Origin: Hydractinia symbiolongicarpus
Lineage: Eukaryota; Cnidaria; Hydrozoa; Anthoathecata; Hydractiniidae
Direction of reading: 5' to 3'
Assembly (NCBI RefSeq): GCF_029227915.1
Contig: NC_079880.1
Location: forward strand, 6,760,001-6,824,000
DNA length: 64,000 nt
Of the stretch, positions 12,405 through 27,700 are shown one piece after another. How positions within the stretch are numbered: position 1 is the stretch's first letter; the number at the start of each line of letters is the position of its first letter. The notes below the pieces were generated by a model, which ran no database searches, was not told where the DNA came from, and was given only the letters and a program-made list of their open reading frames with translations. A program made the position numbers and the translations under genes.

Positions 12405-14142
12405 AATGAAACGATTGACTGTGGGACTTAATTGAACTAACTTTGGACTGCGACCTGATAAATGTGATAAATAAGACAATTGGACTATAAGAAATAACAT
12501 TCTTCTTAATTAGACTTGTTTGCCTGAACTCAGCGATTACACTGGGCGCTGTGGTAGCGCTTTATTTAAAACTTTAGATTAATAAGTCTTTTTTTACTGT
12601 GGGACCAATCCTAGCCGTGATTGCGCGCTGAAGAAATACAGACAGTTTCAAAAAGTACATTTCATTGACTTTCTAACAGTATCAACCCGCTGGAGTTATA
12701 ACGGTTGAGTCACATTTTCTTCCCAAAATGTATTTCGTGATATCTTTCCGGTATTACTAGGTTGTATCGCTTTTAACAGTGAAACGATTGACCGCGGAAC
12801 TTAATTGAACTGATTTTGGGCTGTGACCTTATAAATGTGAAAGTGAGACAATTGAACTCCAAGAAATAACATTCTTCTTAATTTGACATGATTGCCTGAA
12901 CTCAGCGATTACACTGAGCACTGTGGTAGCGCTTCATTTGAAAACTTAGATAAATAAGTCATTCTTTACCGTGGGACCAATCCTAGTCGTTATCGCGCGC
13001 TGAAGAAATAGCGACAGTTTCAAAAAGTACATTTCATTGACTTTCTAACAGTATCAACCCGTTTGAGTTACAACGGTTGAGTCACATATTCTTACCAAAA
13101 TGTATTTCGTGATATCTTTCCGGTATTACTAGGTTGTATCGCTTTCAACAGTGAAACGATTGACCGTGGAACTTAATTGAACTGATTTTGGGCAATGACC
13201 TTATAAATGTGAAAGTGAGACAATTGAACTCCAAGAAATAACATTCTCCTTTATTTGACATGATTGCCGGAACTCAGCGATTACACTGGGCAATGTGGTA
13301 GCGCTTCATTTAAAAACTTAGATAAATAAGTCATTCTTTACCGTGGGACCAATCCTAGCCGTTATCGCGCGCTGAAGAAATAGCGACAGTTTCAAAAACT
13401 GCATTACATTGACTTTCTAACGGTGTCCGTCCGTTTGAGTTACAATGGTTGGGTCACATATTCGTACCAACATGTATTTAGCGATATTTTTCTGATATTA
13501 CTAGATTGCTTCGCTTTTAACAATGAAACGATTGACTGTGGGACTTAATTGAACTAACTTTGGACTGCGACCTGATAAATGTGATAAATAAGACAATTGG
13601 ACTATAAGAAATAACATTCTTCTTAATTAGACTTGTTTGCCTGAACTCAGCGATTACACTGGGCGCTGTGGTAGCGCTTTATTTAAAACTTTAGATTAAT
13701 AAGTCTTTTTTTACTGTGGGACCAATCCTAGCCGTGATTGCGCGCTGAAGAAATACAGACAGTTTCAAAAAGTACATTTCATTGACTTTCTAACAGTATC
13801 AACCCGCTGGAGTTATAACGGTTGAGTCACATTTTCTTCCCAAAATGTATTTCGTGATATCTTTCCGGTATTACTAGGTTGTATCGCTTTTAACAGTGAA
13901 ACGATTGACCGCGGAACTTAATTGAACTGATTTTGGGCTGTGACCTTATAAATGTGAAAGTGAGACAATTGAACTCCAAGAAATAACATTCTTCTTAATT
14001 TGACATGATTGCCTGAACTCAGCGATTACACTGAGCACTGTGGTAGCGCTTCATTTGAAAACTTAGATAAATAAGTCATTCTTTACCGTGGGACCAATCC
14101 TAGTCGTTATCGCGCGCTGAAGAAATAGCGACAGTTTCAAAA
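11897..14142 (+). repeat. Tandem 3-monomer duplication (1,117 bp unit)
   Basis: The copies are 11897-13013 and 13014-14142, with a constant offset of 1,117 bp. Shared markers are CTAGCCGTGATTGCGCGC near 12611 and 13728, GGGCAATGACC near 12073 and 13190, and TCTTCCCAAAATG in the following B monomer. The join near 13014 is a chimeric monomer that begins as A (GAAATAGCGACAG) and continues as B (AAAAAGTACATTTC). An odd number of monomers breaks the A-B alternation here. The same chimera recurs near 22324 in Z'. Confidence 0.9.
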
Positions 14143-17100
14143 ACTGCATTACATTGACTTTCTAACGGTGTCCGTCCGTTTGAGTTACAATGGTTGGGTC
14201 ACATATTCGTACCAACATGTATTTAGCGATATTTTTCTGATATTACTAGATTGCTTCGCTTTTAACAATGAAACGGTTGACTGTGGGACTTAATTGAACT
14301 AACTTTGGACTGCGACCTGATAAATGTGATAAATAAGACAATTGGACTATAAGAAATAACATTCTTCTTAATTAGACTTGTTTGCCTGAACTCAGCGATT
14401 ACACTGGGCGCTGTGGTAGCGCTTTATTTAAAACTTTAGATTAATAAGTCTTTTTTTACTGTGGGACCAATCCTAGCCGTTATTGCGCGCTGAAGAAATA
14501 CAGACAGTTTCAAAAAGTACATTTCATTGACTTTCTAACAGTATCAACCCGCTGGAGTTACAACGGTTGAGTCACATTTTCTTACCAAAATGTATTTCGT
14601 GATATCTTTTCGGTATTACTAGGTTGTATCGCTTTTAACAGTGAAACGATTGACCGCGGAACTTAATTGAACTGATTTTGGGCTGTGACCTTATAAATGT
14701 GAAAGTGAGACAATTGAACTCCAAGAAATAACATTCTTCTTAATTTGACATGATTGCCTGAACTCAGCGATTACACTGAGCACTGTGGTAGCGCTTCATT
14801 TGAAAACTTAGATAAATAAGTCATTCTTTACCGTGGGACCAATCCTAGCCGTTATCGCGCGCTGAAGAAATAGCGACAGTTTCAAAAACTGCATTACATT
14901 GACTTTCTAACGGTGTCCGTCCGTTTGAGTTACAATGGTTGGGTCACATATTCGTACCAACATGTATTTAGCGATATTTTTCTGATATTACTAGATTGCT
15001 TCGCTTTTAACAATGAAACGATTGACTGTGGGACTTAATTGAACTAACTTTGGACTGCGACCTGATAAATGTGATAAATAAGACAATTGGACTATAAGAA
15101 ATAACATTCTTCTTAATTAGACTTGTTTGCCTGAACTCAGCGATTACACTGGGCGCTGTGGTAGCGCTTTATTTAAAACTTTAGATTAATAAGTCTTTTT
15201 TTACTGTGGGACCAATCCTAGCCGTTATTGCGCGCTGAAGAAATACAGACAGTTTCAAAAAGTACATTTCATTGACTTTCTAACAGTATCAACCCGCTGG
15301 AGTTACAACGGTTGAGTCACATTTTCTTCCCAAAATGTATTTCGTGATATCTTTCCGGTATTACTAGGTTGTATCGCTTTAACAGTGAAACGATTGACCG
15401 CGGAACTTAATTGAACTGATTTTGGGCTGTGACCTTATAAATGTGAAAGTGAGACAATTGAACTCCAAGAAATAACATTCTTCTTAATTTGACATGATTG
15501 CCTGAACTCAGCGATTACACTGAGCACTGTGGTAGCGCTTCATTTGAAAACTTAGATAAATAAGTCATTCTTTACCGTGGGACCAATCCTAGCCGTTATC
15601 GCGCGCTGAAGAAATAGCAACAGTTTCAAAAACTGCATTACATTGACTTTCTAACGGTGTCAGTCCGTTTGAGTTACAATGGTTGGGTCACATATTCGTA
15701 CCAACATGTATTTAGCGATATTTTTCTGATATTACTAGATTGCTTCGCTTTTAACAATGAAACGATTGACTGTTGGACTTAATTGAACTAACTTTGGACT
15801 GTGACCTGATAAATGTGATAAATAAGACAATTGGACTATAAGAAATAACATTCTTCTTAATTAGACTTGTTTGCCTGAACTCATCGATTACAATGGGCGC
15901 TGTGGTAGCGCTTTATTTAAAACTTTAGATTAATAAGTCTTTTTTTACTGTGGGACCAATCCTAGCCGTTATTGCGCGCTGAAGAAATACAGACAGTTTC
16001 AAAAAGTACATTTCATTGATTTTCTAACAGTATCAACCCGCTGGAGTTACAGCGGTTGAGTCACATATTCTTACCAAAATGTATTTCGTGATATCTTTCC
16101 GGTATTACTAGGTTGTATCGCTTTTAACAGTGAAACGATTGACCGCGGAACTTAATTGAACTGATTTTGGGCTGTGACCTTATAAATGTGAAAGTGAGAC
16201 AATTGAACTCCAAGAAATAACATTCTTCTTAATTTGACATGATTGCCGGAACTCAGCGATTACACTGGGCACTGTGGTAGCGCTTCATTTAAAAACTTAG
16301 ATAAATAAGTCATTCTTTACCGTGGGACCAATCCTAGCCGTTATCGCGCGATGAAGAAATAGCGACAGTTTCAAAAACTGCATTACATTGACTTTCTAAC
16401 GGTGTCAGTCCGTTTGAGTTACAATGGTTGGGTCACATATTCGTACCAACATGTATTTAGCGATATTTTTCAGATATTACTAGATTGCTTCGTTTTTAAC
16501 AATGAAACGATTGACTGTGGGACTTAATTGAACTAACTTTGGACTGCGACCTGATAAAATTGATAAATAAGACAATTGGACTCCAAGAAATAACATTCTT
16601 CTTAATTAGACTTGTTTGCCTGAACTCAGCGATTACACTGGGCGCTGTGGCAGCGCTTTATTTAAAACTTTAGATTAATAAGTCTTTTTTTACTGTGGCA
16701 CCAATCCTAGCCGTTATTGCGCGCTGAAGAAATACAGACAGTTTCAAAAAGTACATTTCATTGACTTTCTAACAGTATCAACCCGTTTGAGTTACAACGG
16801 TTGAGTCACATATTCTTACCAAAATGTATTTTGTGATATCTTTCCGGTATTACCAGGTTGTATCGCTTTCAACAGTGAAACGATTGACCGTGGAACTTAA
16901 TTGAACTGATTTTGGGCAATGACCTTATAAATGTGAAAGTGAGACAATTGAACTCCAAGAAATAACATTCTCCTTTATTTGACATGATTGCCGGAACTCA
17001 GCGATTACACTGGGCAATGTGGTAGCGCTTCATTTAAAAACTTAGATAAATAAGTCATTCTTTACCGTGGGACCAATCCTAGCCGTTATCGCGCGCTGAA

Positions 17101-19729
17101 GAAATAGCGACAGTTTCAAAAACTGCATTACATTGACTTTCTAACGGTGTCCGTCCGTTTGAGTTACAATGGTTGGGTCACATATTCGTACCAACATGTA
17201 TTTAGCGATATTTTTCTGATATTACTAGATTGCTTCGCTTTTAACAATGAAACGATTGACTGTTGGACTTAATTGAACTAACTTTGGACTGTGACCTGAT
17301 AAATGTGATAAATAAGACAATTGGACTATAAGAAATAACATTCTTCTTAATTAGACTTGTTTGACTGAACTCATCGATTACAATGGGCGCTGTGGTAGCG
17401 CTTTATTTAAAACTTTAGATTAATAAGTCTTTTTTTACTGTGGGACCAATCCTAGCCGTTATTGCGCGCTGAAGAAATACAGACAGTTTCAAAAAGTACA
17501 TTTCATTGATTTTCTAACAGTATCAACCCGCTGGAGTTACAGCGGTTGAGTCACATATTCTTACCAAAATGTATTTCGTGATATCTTTCCGGTATTACTA
17601 GGTTGTATCGCTTTTAACAGTGAAACGATTGACCGCGGAACTTAATTGAACTGATTTTGGGCTGTGACCTTATAAATGTGAAAGTGAGACAATTGAACTC
17701 CAAGAAATAACATTCTTCTTAATTTGACATGATTGCCGGAACTCAGCGATTACACTGGGCACTGTGGTAGCGCTTCATTTAAAAACTTAGATAAATAAGT
17801 CATTCTTTACCGTGGGACCAATCCTAGCCGTTATCGCGCGCTGAAGAAATAGCGACAGTTTCAAAAACTGCATTACATTGACTTTCTAACGGTGTCAGTC
17901 CGTTTGAGTTACAATGGTTGGGTCACATATTCGTACCAACATGTATTTAGCGATATTTTTCAGATATTACTAGATTGCTTCGTTTTTAACAATGAAACGA
18001 TTGACTGTGGGACTTAATTGAACTAACTTTGGACTGCGACCTGATAAAATTGATAAATAAGACAATTGGACTCCAAGAAATAACATTCTTCTTAATTAGA
18101 CTTGTTTGCCTGAACTCAGCGATTACACTGGGCGCTGTGGCAGCGCTTTATTTAAAACTTTAGATTAATAAGTCTTTTTTTACTGTGGGACCAATCCTAG
18201 CCGTTATTGCGCGCTGAAGAAATACAGACAGTTTCAAAAAGTACATTTCATTGACTTTCTAACAGTATCAACCCGTTTGAGTTACAACGGTTGAGTCACA
18301 TATTCTTACCAAAATGTATTTTGTGATATCTTTCCGGTATTACCAGGTTGTATCGCTTTCAACAGTGAAACGATTGACCGTGGAACTTAATTGAACTGAT
18401 TTTGGGCTGTGACCTTATAAATGTGAAAGTGAGACAATTGAACTCCGAGAAATAACATTTTTCTTAATTTGACATGATTGCCTGAACTTAGCGATTACAC
18501 TGGGCACTGTGGTAGCGCTTAATTTAAAAACTTAGATAAATAAGTCATTCTTTACCGTGGGACCAATCCTAGCCGTTATCGCGCGCTGAAGAAATAGCGA
18601 CAGTTTCAAAAACTGCATTACATTGACTTTCTAACGGTGTCCGTCCGTTTGAGTTACAATGGTTGGGTCACATATTCGTACCAACATGTATTTAGCGATA
18701 TTTTTCTGATATTACTAGATTGCTTCGCTTTTAACAATGTAACGATTGACTGTGGGACTTAATTGAACTAACTTTGGACTGCGACCTGATAAATGTGATA
18801 AATAAGACAATTGGACTATAAGAAATAACATTCTTCTTAATTAGACTTGTTTGCCTGAACTCAGCGATTACACTGGGCGCTGTGGTAGCGCTTTATTTAA
18901 AACTTTAGATTAATAAGTCTTTTTTTACTGTGGGACCAATCCTAGCCGTTATTGCGCGCTGAAGAAATACAGACAGTTTCAAAAAGTACATTTCATTGAC
19001 TTTCTAACAGTATCAACCCGCTGGAGTTACAACGGTTAAGTCACATTTTCTTACCAAAATGTATTTCGTGATATCTTTCCGGTATTACTATGTTGTATCG
19101 CTTTTAACAGTGAAACGATTAACCGCGGAACTTAATTGAACTGATTTTGGGCTGTGACTTTATAAATGTGAAAGTGAGACAATTGAACTCCAAGAAATAA
19201 CATTCTTCTTAATTTGACATGATTGCCTGAACTCAGCGATTACACTGAGCACTGTGGTAGCGCTTCATTTGAAAACTTAGATAAATAAGTCATTCTTTAC
19301 CGTGGGACCAATCCTAGCCGTTATTGCGCGCTGAAGAAATAGCGACAGTTTCAAAAACTGCATTACATTGACTTTCTAACGGTGTCAGTCCGTTTGAGTT
19401 ACAATGGTTGGGTCACATATTCGTACCAACATGTATTTAGCGATATTTTTCTGATATTACTAGATTGCTTCGCTTTTAACAATGAAACGATTGACTGTTG
19501 GACTTAATTGAACTAACTTTGGACTGTGACCTGATAAATGTGATAAATAAGACAATTGGACTATAAGAAATAACATTCTTCTTAATTAGACTTGTTTGCC
19601 TGAACTCAGCGATTACACTGGGCGCTGTGGTAGCGCTTTATTTAAAACTTTAGATTAATAAGTCTTTTTTTACTGTGGGACCAATCCTAGCCGTTATTGC
19701 GCGCTGAAGAAATACAGACAGTTTCAAAA
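12405..19729 (+). repeat. Block Z: first copy of a 7.3-kb segment repeated at 21716-29040
   Basis: The match has a constant offset of 9,311 bp, exactly 25 monomers. Private markers shared by the two copies include AAACGGTTGACTG (14271 and 23582), a missing T in GTATCGCTTTAACAG (15371 and 24682), CGCGATGAAG near 16349 and 25660, AACTCCGAG (18441 and 27752) and ACGGTTAAGTCAC (19032 and 28343). About five base differences were noticed across 7,325 bp. The match ends at 19730/29041, where one copy reads CAAAATGTAC and the other CAAAAAGTAC. Confidence 0.93.
13005..13030 (+). other. Chimeric A-to-B monomer junction with shared homology
   Basis: The sequence goes from GAAATAGCGACAG (type A) to AAAAAGTACATTTC (type B). 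Parent B reads ATACAGACAGTTTCAAAAAGT and parent A ATAGCGACAGTTTCAAAAACT, so GACAGTTTCAAAAA, 14 bp, is common to both and the switch lies inside it. The same junction is at about 22324-22337 in Z'. Confidence 0.8.
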
Positions 19730-21715
19730 TGTACATTTCATTGACTTTCTAACAGTATCAACCCGCTGGAGTTACAACGGTTGAGTCACATTTTCTTACC
19801 AAAATGTATTTCGTGATATCTTTCCGGTATTACTAGGTTGTATCGCTTTCAACAGTGAAACGATTGACCGTGGAACTTAATTGAACTGATTTTGGGCTGT
19901 GACCTTATAAATGTGAAAGTGAGACAATTGAACTCCAAGAAATAACATTTTTCTTAATTTGACATGATTGCCTGAACTCAGCGATTACACTGGGCACTGT
20001 GGTAGCGCTTCATTTAAAAACTTAGATAAATAAGTCATTCTTTACCGTGGGACCAATCCTAGCCGTTATCGCGCGCTGAAGAAATAGCGACAGTTTCAAA
20101 AACTGCATTACATTGACTTTCTAACGGTGTCAGTCCGTTTGAGTTACAATGGTTGGGTCACATATTCGTACCAACATGTATTTAGCGATATTTTTCTGAT
20201 ATTACTAGATTGCTTCGCTTTTAACAATGAAACGATTGACTGTGGGACTTAATTGAACTAACTTTGGACTGTGACCTGATAAATGAGATAAATGAGACAA
20301 TTGGACTCCAAGAAATAACATTCTTCTTAATTTGACATGATTGCCGGACCTCAACGATTACACGGGGCGCTGTGGTAGCGCTTTATTTAAAACTTTAGAT
20401 TAATAAGTCTTTTTTTACTGTGGGACCAATCCTAGCCGTTATTGCGCGCTGAAGAAATACAGACAGTTTCAAAAAGTACATTTCATTGACTTTCTAACAA
20501 TATCAACCCGTTTGAGTTACAACGGTTGAGTCACATATTCTTACCAAAATGTATTTCGTGATATCTTTCCGGTATTACTAGGTTGTATCGCTTTCAACAG
20601 TGAAACGATTGACCATGGAACTTAATTGAACTGATTTTGGGCTGTGGCCTTATAAATGTGAAAGTGAGACAATTGAACTCCAAGAAATAACATTCTTCTT
20701 AATTTGACATGATTGCCGGAACTCAGCGATTACACTGGGCACTGTGGTAGCGCTTCATTTAAAAACTTAGATAAATAAGTCATTCTTTACCGTGGGACCA
20801 ATCCTAGCCGTTATCGCGCGCTGAAGAAATAGCGACAGTTTCAAAAACTGCATTACATTGACTTTCTAACGGTGTCAGTCCGTTTGAGTTACAATGGTTG
20901 GGTCACATATTCGTACCAACATGTATTTAGCGATATTTTTCTGATATTACTAGATTGCTTCGCTTTTAACAATGAAACGATTGACTGTGGGACTTAATTG
21001 AACTAACTTTGGACTGCGACCTGATAAATGTGATAATTAGACAATTGGACCTTAAGAAATAACATTCTTCTTAATTAGACTTGTTTGCCTTAACTCAGCG
21101 ATTACACTGGGCGCTGTGGTAGCGCTTTATTTAAAAATTTAGATTAATAAGTCTTTTTTTACTGTGGGACCAATCCTAGCCGTTATCGTGCGCTGAAGAA
21201 ATAGCCACAGTTTCAAAAACTGCATTACATTGACTTTCTAACGGTGTCAGTCCGTTTGAGTTACAATGGTTGGGTCACATATTCGTACCAACATGTATTT
21301 AGCGATATTTTTCAGATATTACTAGATTGCTTCGCTTTTAACAATGAAACGATTGAGTGTGGGACTTAATTGAACTAACTTTGGACTGCGACCTGATAAA
21401 TGTGATAAATAAGACAATTGGACTCCAAGAAATAACATTCTTCTTAATTAGACTTGTTTGCCTGAACTCAGCGATTACACTGGGCGCTGTGGTAGCGCTT
21501 TATTTAAAACTTTAGATTAATAAGTCTTTTTTTACTGTGGGACCAATCCTAGCCGTTATTGCGCGCTGAAGAAATACAGACAGTTTCAAAAAGTACATTT
21601 CATTGACTTTCTAACAGTATCAACCCGTTTGAGTTACAACGGTTGAGTCACATATTCTTACCAAAATGTATTTCGTGATATCTTTCCGGTATTACTAGGT
21701 TGTATCGCTTTTAAC
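19730..21715 (+). repeat. Block Y': third copy of the 6-monomer segment of block Y
   Basis: It matches about 10047-12032 at offset 9,683 bp (26 monomers) and about 7813 onward at offset 11,917 (32 monomers). The CCATGG variant at 20613 and the ATCGTGCGCTG hybrid monomer near 21184 identify it; the TTGCCTTAACTC variant near 21086 is shared with 11402 but not with 9170, so the closest relative is the second Y copy. It ends near 21709-21716, where a B monomer with TTTTAACAGTG turns into the type A tail TGTGGGACTTAATTG. Confidence 0.87.
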
Positions 21716-24700
21716 AGTGAAACGATTGACTGTGGGACTTAATTGAACTAACTTTGGACTGCGACCTGATAAATGTGATAAATAAGACAATTGGACTATA
21801 AGAAATAACATTCTTCTTAATTAGACTTGTTTGCCTGAACTCAGCGATTACACTGGGCGCTGTGGTAGCGCTTTATTTAAAACTTTAGATTAATAAGTCT
21901 TTTTTTACTGTGGGACCAATCCTAGCCGTGATTGCGCGCTGAAGAAATACAGACAGTTTCAAAAAGTACATTTCATTGACTTTCTAACAGTATCAACCCG
22001 CTGGAGTTATAACGGTTGAGTCACATTTTCTTCCCAAAATGTATTTCGTGATATCTTTCCGGTATTACTAGGTTGTATCGCTTTTAACAGTGAAACGATT
22101 GACCGCGGAACTTAATTGAACTGATTTTGGGCTGTGACCTTATAAATGTGAAAGTGAGACAATTGAACTCCAAGAAATAACATTCTTCTTAATTTGACAT
22201 GATTGCCTGAACTCAGCGATTACACTGAGCACTGTGGTAGCGCTTCATTTGAAAACTTAGATAAATAAGTCATTCTTTACCGTGGGACCAATCCTAGTCG
22301 TTATCGCGCGCTGAAGAAATAGCGACAGTTTCAAAAAGTACATTTCATTGACTTTCTAACAGTATCAACCCGTTTGAGTTACAACGGTTGAGTCACATAT
22401 TCTTACCAAAATGTATTTCGTGATATCTTTCCGGTATTACTAGGTTGTATCGCTTTCAACAGTGAAACGATTGACCGTGGAACTTAATTGAACTGATTTT
22501 GGGCAATGACCTTATAAATGTGAAAGTGAGACAATTGAACTCCAAGAAATAACATTCTCCTTTATTTGACATGATTGCCGGAACTCAGCGATTACACTGG
22601 GCAATGTGGTAGCGCTTCATTTAAAAACTTAGATAAATAAGTCATTCTTTACCGTGGGACCAATCCTAGCCGTTATCGCGCGCTGAAGAAATAGCGACAG
22701 TTTCAAAAACTGCATTACATTGACTTTCTAACGGTGTCCGTCCGTTTGAGTTACAATGGTTGGGTCACATATTCGTACCAACATGTATTTAGCGATATTT
22801 TTCTGATATTACTAGATTGCTTCGCTTTTAACAATGAAACGATTGACTGTGGGACTTAATTGAACTAACTTTGGACTGCGACCTGATAAATGTGATAAAT
22901 AAGACAATTGGACTATAAGAAATAACATTCTTCTTAATTAGACTTGTTTGCCTGAACTCAGCGATTACACTGGGCGCTGTGGTAGCGCTTTATTTAAAAC
23001 TTTAGATTAATAAGTCTTTTTTTACTGTGGGACCAATCCTAGCCGTGATTGCGCGCTGAAGAAATACAGACAGTTTCAAAAAGTACATTTCATTGACTTT
23101 CTAACAGTATCAACCCGCTGGAGTTATAACGGTTGAGTCACATTTTCTTCCCAAAATGTATTTCGTGATATCTTTCCGGTATTACTAGGTTGTATCGCTT
23201 TTAACAGTGAAACGATTGGCCGCGGAACTTAATTGAACTGATTTTGGGCTGTGACCTTATAAATGTGAAAGTGAGACAATTGAACTCCAAGAAATAACAT
23301 TCTTCTTAATTTGACATGATTGCCTGAACTCAGCGATTACACTGAGCACTGTGGTAGCGCTTCATTTGAAAACTTAGATAAATAAGTCATTCTTTACCGT
23401 GGGACCAATCCTAGTCGTTATCGCGCGCTGAAGAAATAGCGACAGTTTCAAAAACTGCATTACATTGACTTTCTAACGGTGTCCGTCCGTTTGAGTTACA
23501 ATGGTTGGGTCACATATTCGTACCAACATGTATTTAGCGATATTTTTCTGATATTACTAGATTGCTTCGCTTTTAACAATGAAACGGTTGACTGTGGGAC
23601 TTAATTGAACTAACTTTGGACTGCGACCTGATAAATGTGATAAATAAGACAATTGGACTATAAGAAATAACATTCTTCTTAATTAGACTTGTTTGCCTGA
23701 ACTCAGCGATTACACTGGGCGCTGTGGTAGCGCTTTATTTAAAACTTTAGATTAATAAGTCTTTTTTTACTGTGGGACCAATCCTAGCCGTTATTGCGCG
23801 CTGAAGAAATACAGACAGTTTCAAAAAGTACATTTCATTGACTTTCTAACAGTATCAACCCGCTGGAGTTACAACGGTTGAGTCACATTTTCTTACCAAA
23901 ATGTATTTCGTGATATCTTTTCGGTATTACTAGGTTGTATCGCTTTTAACAGTGAAACGATTGACCGCGGAACTTAATTGAACTGATTTTGGGCTGTGAC
24001 CTTATAAATGTGAAAGTGAGACAATTGAACTCCAAGAAATAACATTCTTCTTAATTTGACATGATTGCCTGAACTCAGCGATTACACTGAGCACTGTGGT
24101 AGCGCTTCATTTGAAAACTTAGATAAATAAGTCATTCTTTACCGTGGGACCAATCCTAGCCGTTATCGCGCGCTGAAGAAATAGCGACAGTTTCAAAAAC
24201 TGCATTACATTGACTTTCTAACGGTGTCCGTCCGTTTGAGTTACAATGGTTGGGTCACATATTCGTACCAACATGTATTTAGCGATATTTTTCTGATATT
24301 ACTAGATTGCTTCGCTTTTAACAATGAAACGATTGACTGTGGGACTTAATTGAACTAACTTTGGACTGCGACCTGATAAATGTGATAAATAAGACAATTG
24401 GACTATAAGAAATAACATTCTTCTTAATTAGACTTGTTTGCCTGAACTCAGCGATTACACTGGGCGCTGTGGTAGCGCTTTATTTAAAACTTTAGATTAA
24501 TAAGTCTTTTTTTACTGTGGGACCAATCCTAGCCGTTATTGCGCGCTGAAGAAATACAGACAGTTTCAAAAAGTACATTTCATTGACTTTCTAACAGTAT
24601 CAACCCGCTGGAGTTACAACGGTTGAGTCACATTTTCTTACCAAAATGTATTTCGTGATATCTTTCCGGTATTACTAGGTTGTATCGCTTTAACAGTGAA

Positions 24701-27700
24701 ACGATTGACCGCGGAACTTAATTGAACTGATTTTGGGCTGTGACCTTATAAATGTGAAAGTGAGACAATTGAACTCCAAGAAATAACATTCTTCTTAATT
24801 TGACATGATTGCCTGAACTCAGCGATTACACTGAGCACTGTGGTAGCGCTTCATTTGAAAACTTAGATAAATAAGTCATTCTTTACCGTGGGACCAATCC
24901 TAGCCGTTATCGCGCGCTGAAGAAATAGCAACAGTTTCAAAAACTGCATTACATTGACTTTCTAACGGTGTCAGTCCGTTTGAGTTACAATGGTTGGGTC
25001 ACATATTCGTACCAACATGTATTTAGCGATATTTTTCTGATATTACTAGATTGCTTCGCTTTTAACAATGAAACGATTGACTGTTGGACTTAATTGAACT
25101 AACTTTGGACTGTGACCTGATAAATGTGATAAATAAGACAATTGGACTATAAGAAATAACATTCTTCTTAATTAGACTTGTTTGCCTGAACTCATCGATT
25201 ACAATGGGCGCTGTGGTAGCGCTTTATTTAAAACTTTAGATTAATAAGTCTTTTTTTACTGTGGGACCAATCCTAGCCGTTATTGCGCGCTGAAGAAATA
25301 CAGACAGTTTCAAAAAGTACATTTCATTGATTTTCTAACAGTATCAACCCGCTGGAGTTACAGCGGTTGAGTCACATATTCTTACCAAAATGTATTTCGT
25401 GATATCTTTCCGGTATTACTAGGTTGTATCGCTTTTAACAGTGAAACGATTGACCGCGGAACTTAATTGAACTGATTTTGGGCTGTGACCTTATAAATGT
25501 GAAAGTGAGACAATTGAACTCCAAGAAATAACATTCTTCTTAATTTGACATGATTGCCGGAACTCAGCGATTACACTGGGCACTGTGGTAGCGCTTCATT
25601 TAAAAACTTAGATAAATAAGTCATTCTTTACCGTGGGACCAATCCTAGCCGTTATCGCGCGATGAAGAAATAGCGACAGTTTCAAAAACTGCATTACATT
25701 GACTTTCTAACGGTGTCAGTCCGTTTGAGTTACAATGGTTGGGTCACATATTCGTACCAACATGTATTTAGCGATATTTTTCAGATATTACTAGATTGCT
25801 TCGTTTTTAACAATGAAACGATTGACTGTGGGACTTAATTGAACTAACTTTGGACTGCGACCTGATAAAATTGATAAATAAGACAATTGGACTCCAAGAA
25901 ATAACATTCTTCTTAATTAGACTTGTTTGCCTGAACTCAGCGATTACACTGGGCGCTGTGGCAGCGCTTTATTTAAAACTTTAGATTAATAAGTCTTTTT
26001 TTACTGTGGCACCAATCCTAGCCGTTATTGCGCGCTGAAGAAATACAGACAGTTTCAAAAAGTACATTTCATTGACTTTCTAACAGTATCAACCCGTTTG
26101 AGTTACAACGGTTGAGTCACATATTCTTACCAAAATGTATTTTGTGATATCTTTCCGGTATTACCAGGTTGTATCGCTTTCAACAGTGAAACGATTGACC
26201 GTGGAACTTAATTGAACTGATTTTGGGCAATGACCTTATAAATGTGAAAGTGAGACAATTGAACTCCAAGAAATAACATTCTCCTTTATTTGACATGATT
26301 GCCGGAACTCAGCGATTACACTGGGCAATGTGGTAGCGCTTCATTTAAAAACTTAGATAAATAAGTCATTCTTTACCGTGGGACCAATCCTAGCCGTTAT
26401 CGCGCGCTGAAGAAATAGCGACAGTTTCAAAAACTGCATTACATTGACTTTCTAACGGTGTCCGTCCGTTTGAGTTACAATGGTTGGGTCACATATTCGT
26501 ACCAACATGTATTTAGCGATATTTTTCTGATATTACTAGATTGCTTCGCTTTTAACAATGAAACGATTGACTGTTGGACTTAATTGAACTAACTTTGGAC
26601 TGTGACCTGATAAATGTGATAAATAAGACAATTGGACTATAAGAAATAACATTCTTCTTAATTAGACTTGTTTGCCTGAACTCATCGATTACAATGGGCG
26701 CTGTGGTAGCGCTTTATTTAAAACTTTAGATTAATAAGTCTTTTTTTACTGTGGGACCAATCCTAGCCGTTATTGCGCGCTGAAGAAATACAGACAGTTT
26801 CAAAAAGTACATTTCATTGATTTTCTAACAGTATCAACCCGCTGGAGTTACAGCGGTTGAGTCACATATTCTTACCAAAATGTATTTCGTGATATCTTTC
26901 CGGTATTACTAGGTTGTATCGCTTTTAACAGTGAAACGATTGACCGCGGAACTTAATTGAACTGATTTTGGGCTGTGACCTTATAAATGTGAAAGTGAGA
27001 CAATTGAACTCCAAGAAATAACATTCTTCTTAATTTGACATGATTGCCGGAACTCAGCGATTACACTGGGCACTGTGGTAGCGCTTCATTTAAAAACTTA
27101 GATAAATAAGTCATTCTTTACCGTGGGACCAATCCTAGCCGTTATCGCGCGCTGAAGAAATAGCGACAGTTTCAAAAACTGCATTACATTGACTTTCTAA
27201 CGGTGTCAGTCCGTTTGAGTTACAATGGTTGGGTCACATATTCGTACCAACATGTATTTAGCGATATTTTTCAGATATTACTAGATTGCTTCGTTTTTAA
27301 CAATGAAACGATTGACTGTGGGACTTAATTGAACTAACTTTGGACTGCGACCTGATAAAATTGATAAATAAGACAATTGGACTCCAAGAAATAACATTCT
27401 TCTTAATTAGACTTGTTTGCCTGAACTCAGCGATTACACTGGGCGCTGTGGCAGCGCTTTATTTAAAACTTTAGATTAATAAGTCTTTTTTTACTGTGGG
27501 ACCAATCCTAGCCGTTATTGCGCGCTGAAGAAATACAGACAGTTTCAAAAAGTACATTTCATTGACTTTCTAACAGTATCAACCCGTTTGAGTTACAACG
27601 GTTGAGTCACATATTCTTACCAAAATGTATTTTGTGATATCTTTCCGGTATTACCAGGTTGTATCGCTTTCAACAGTGAAACGATTGACCGTGGAACTTA

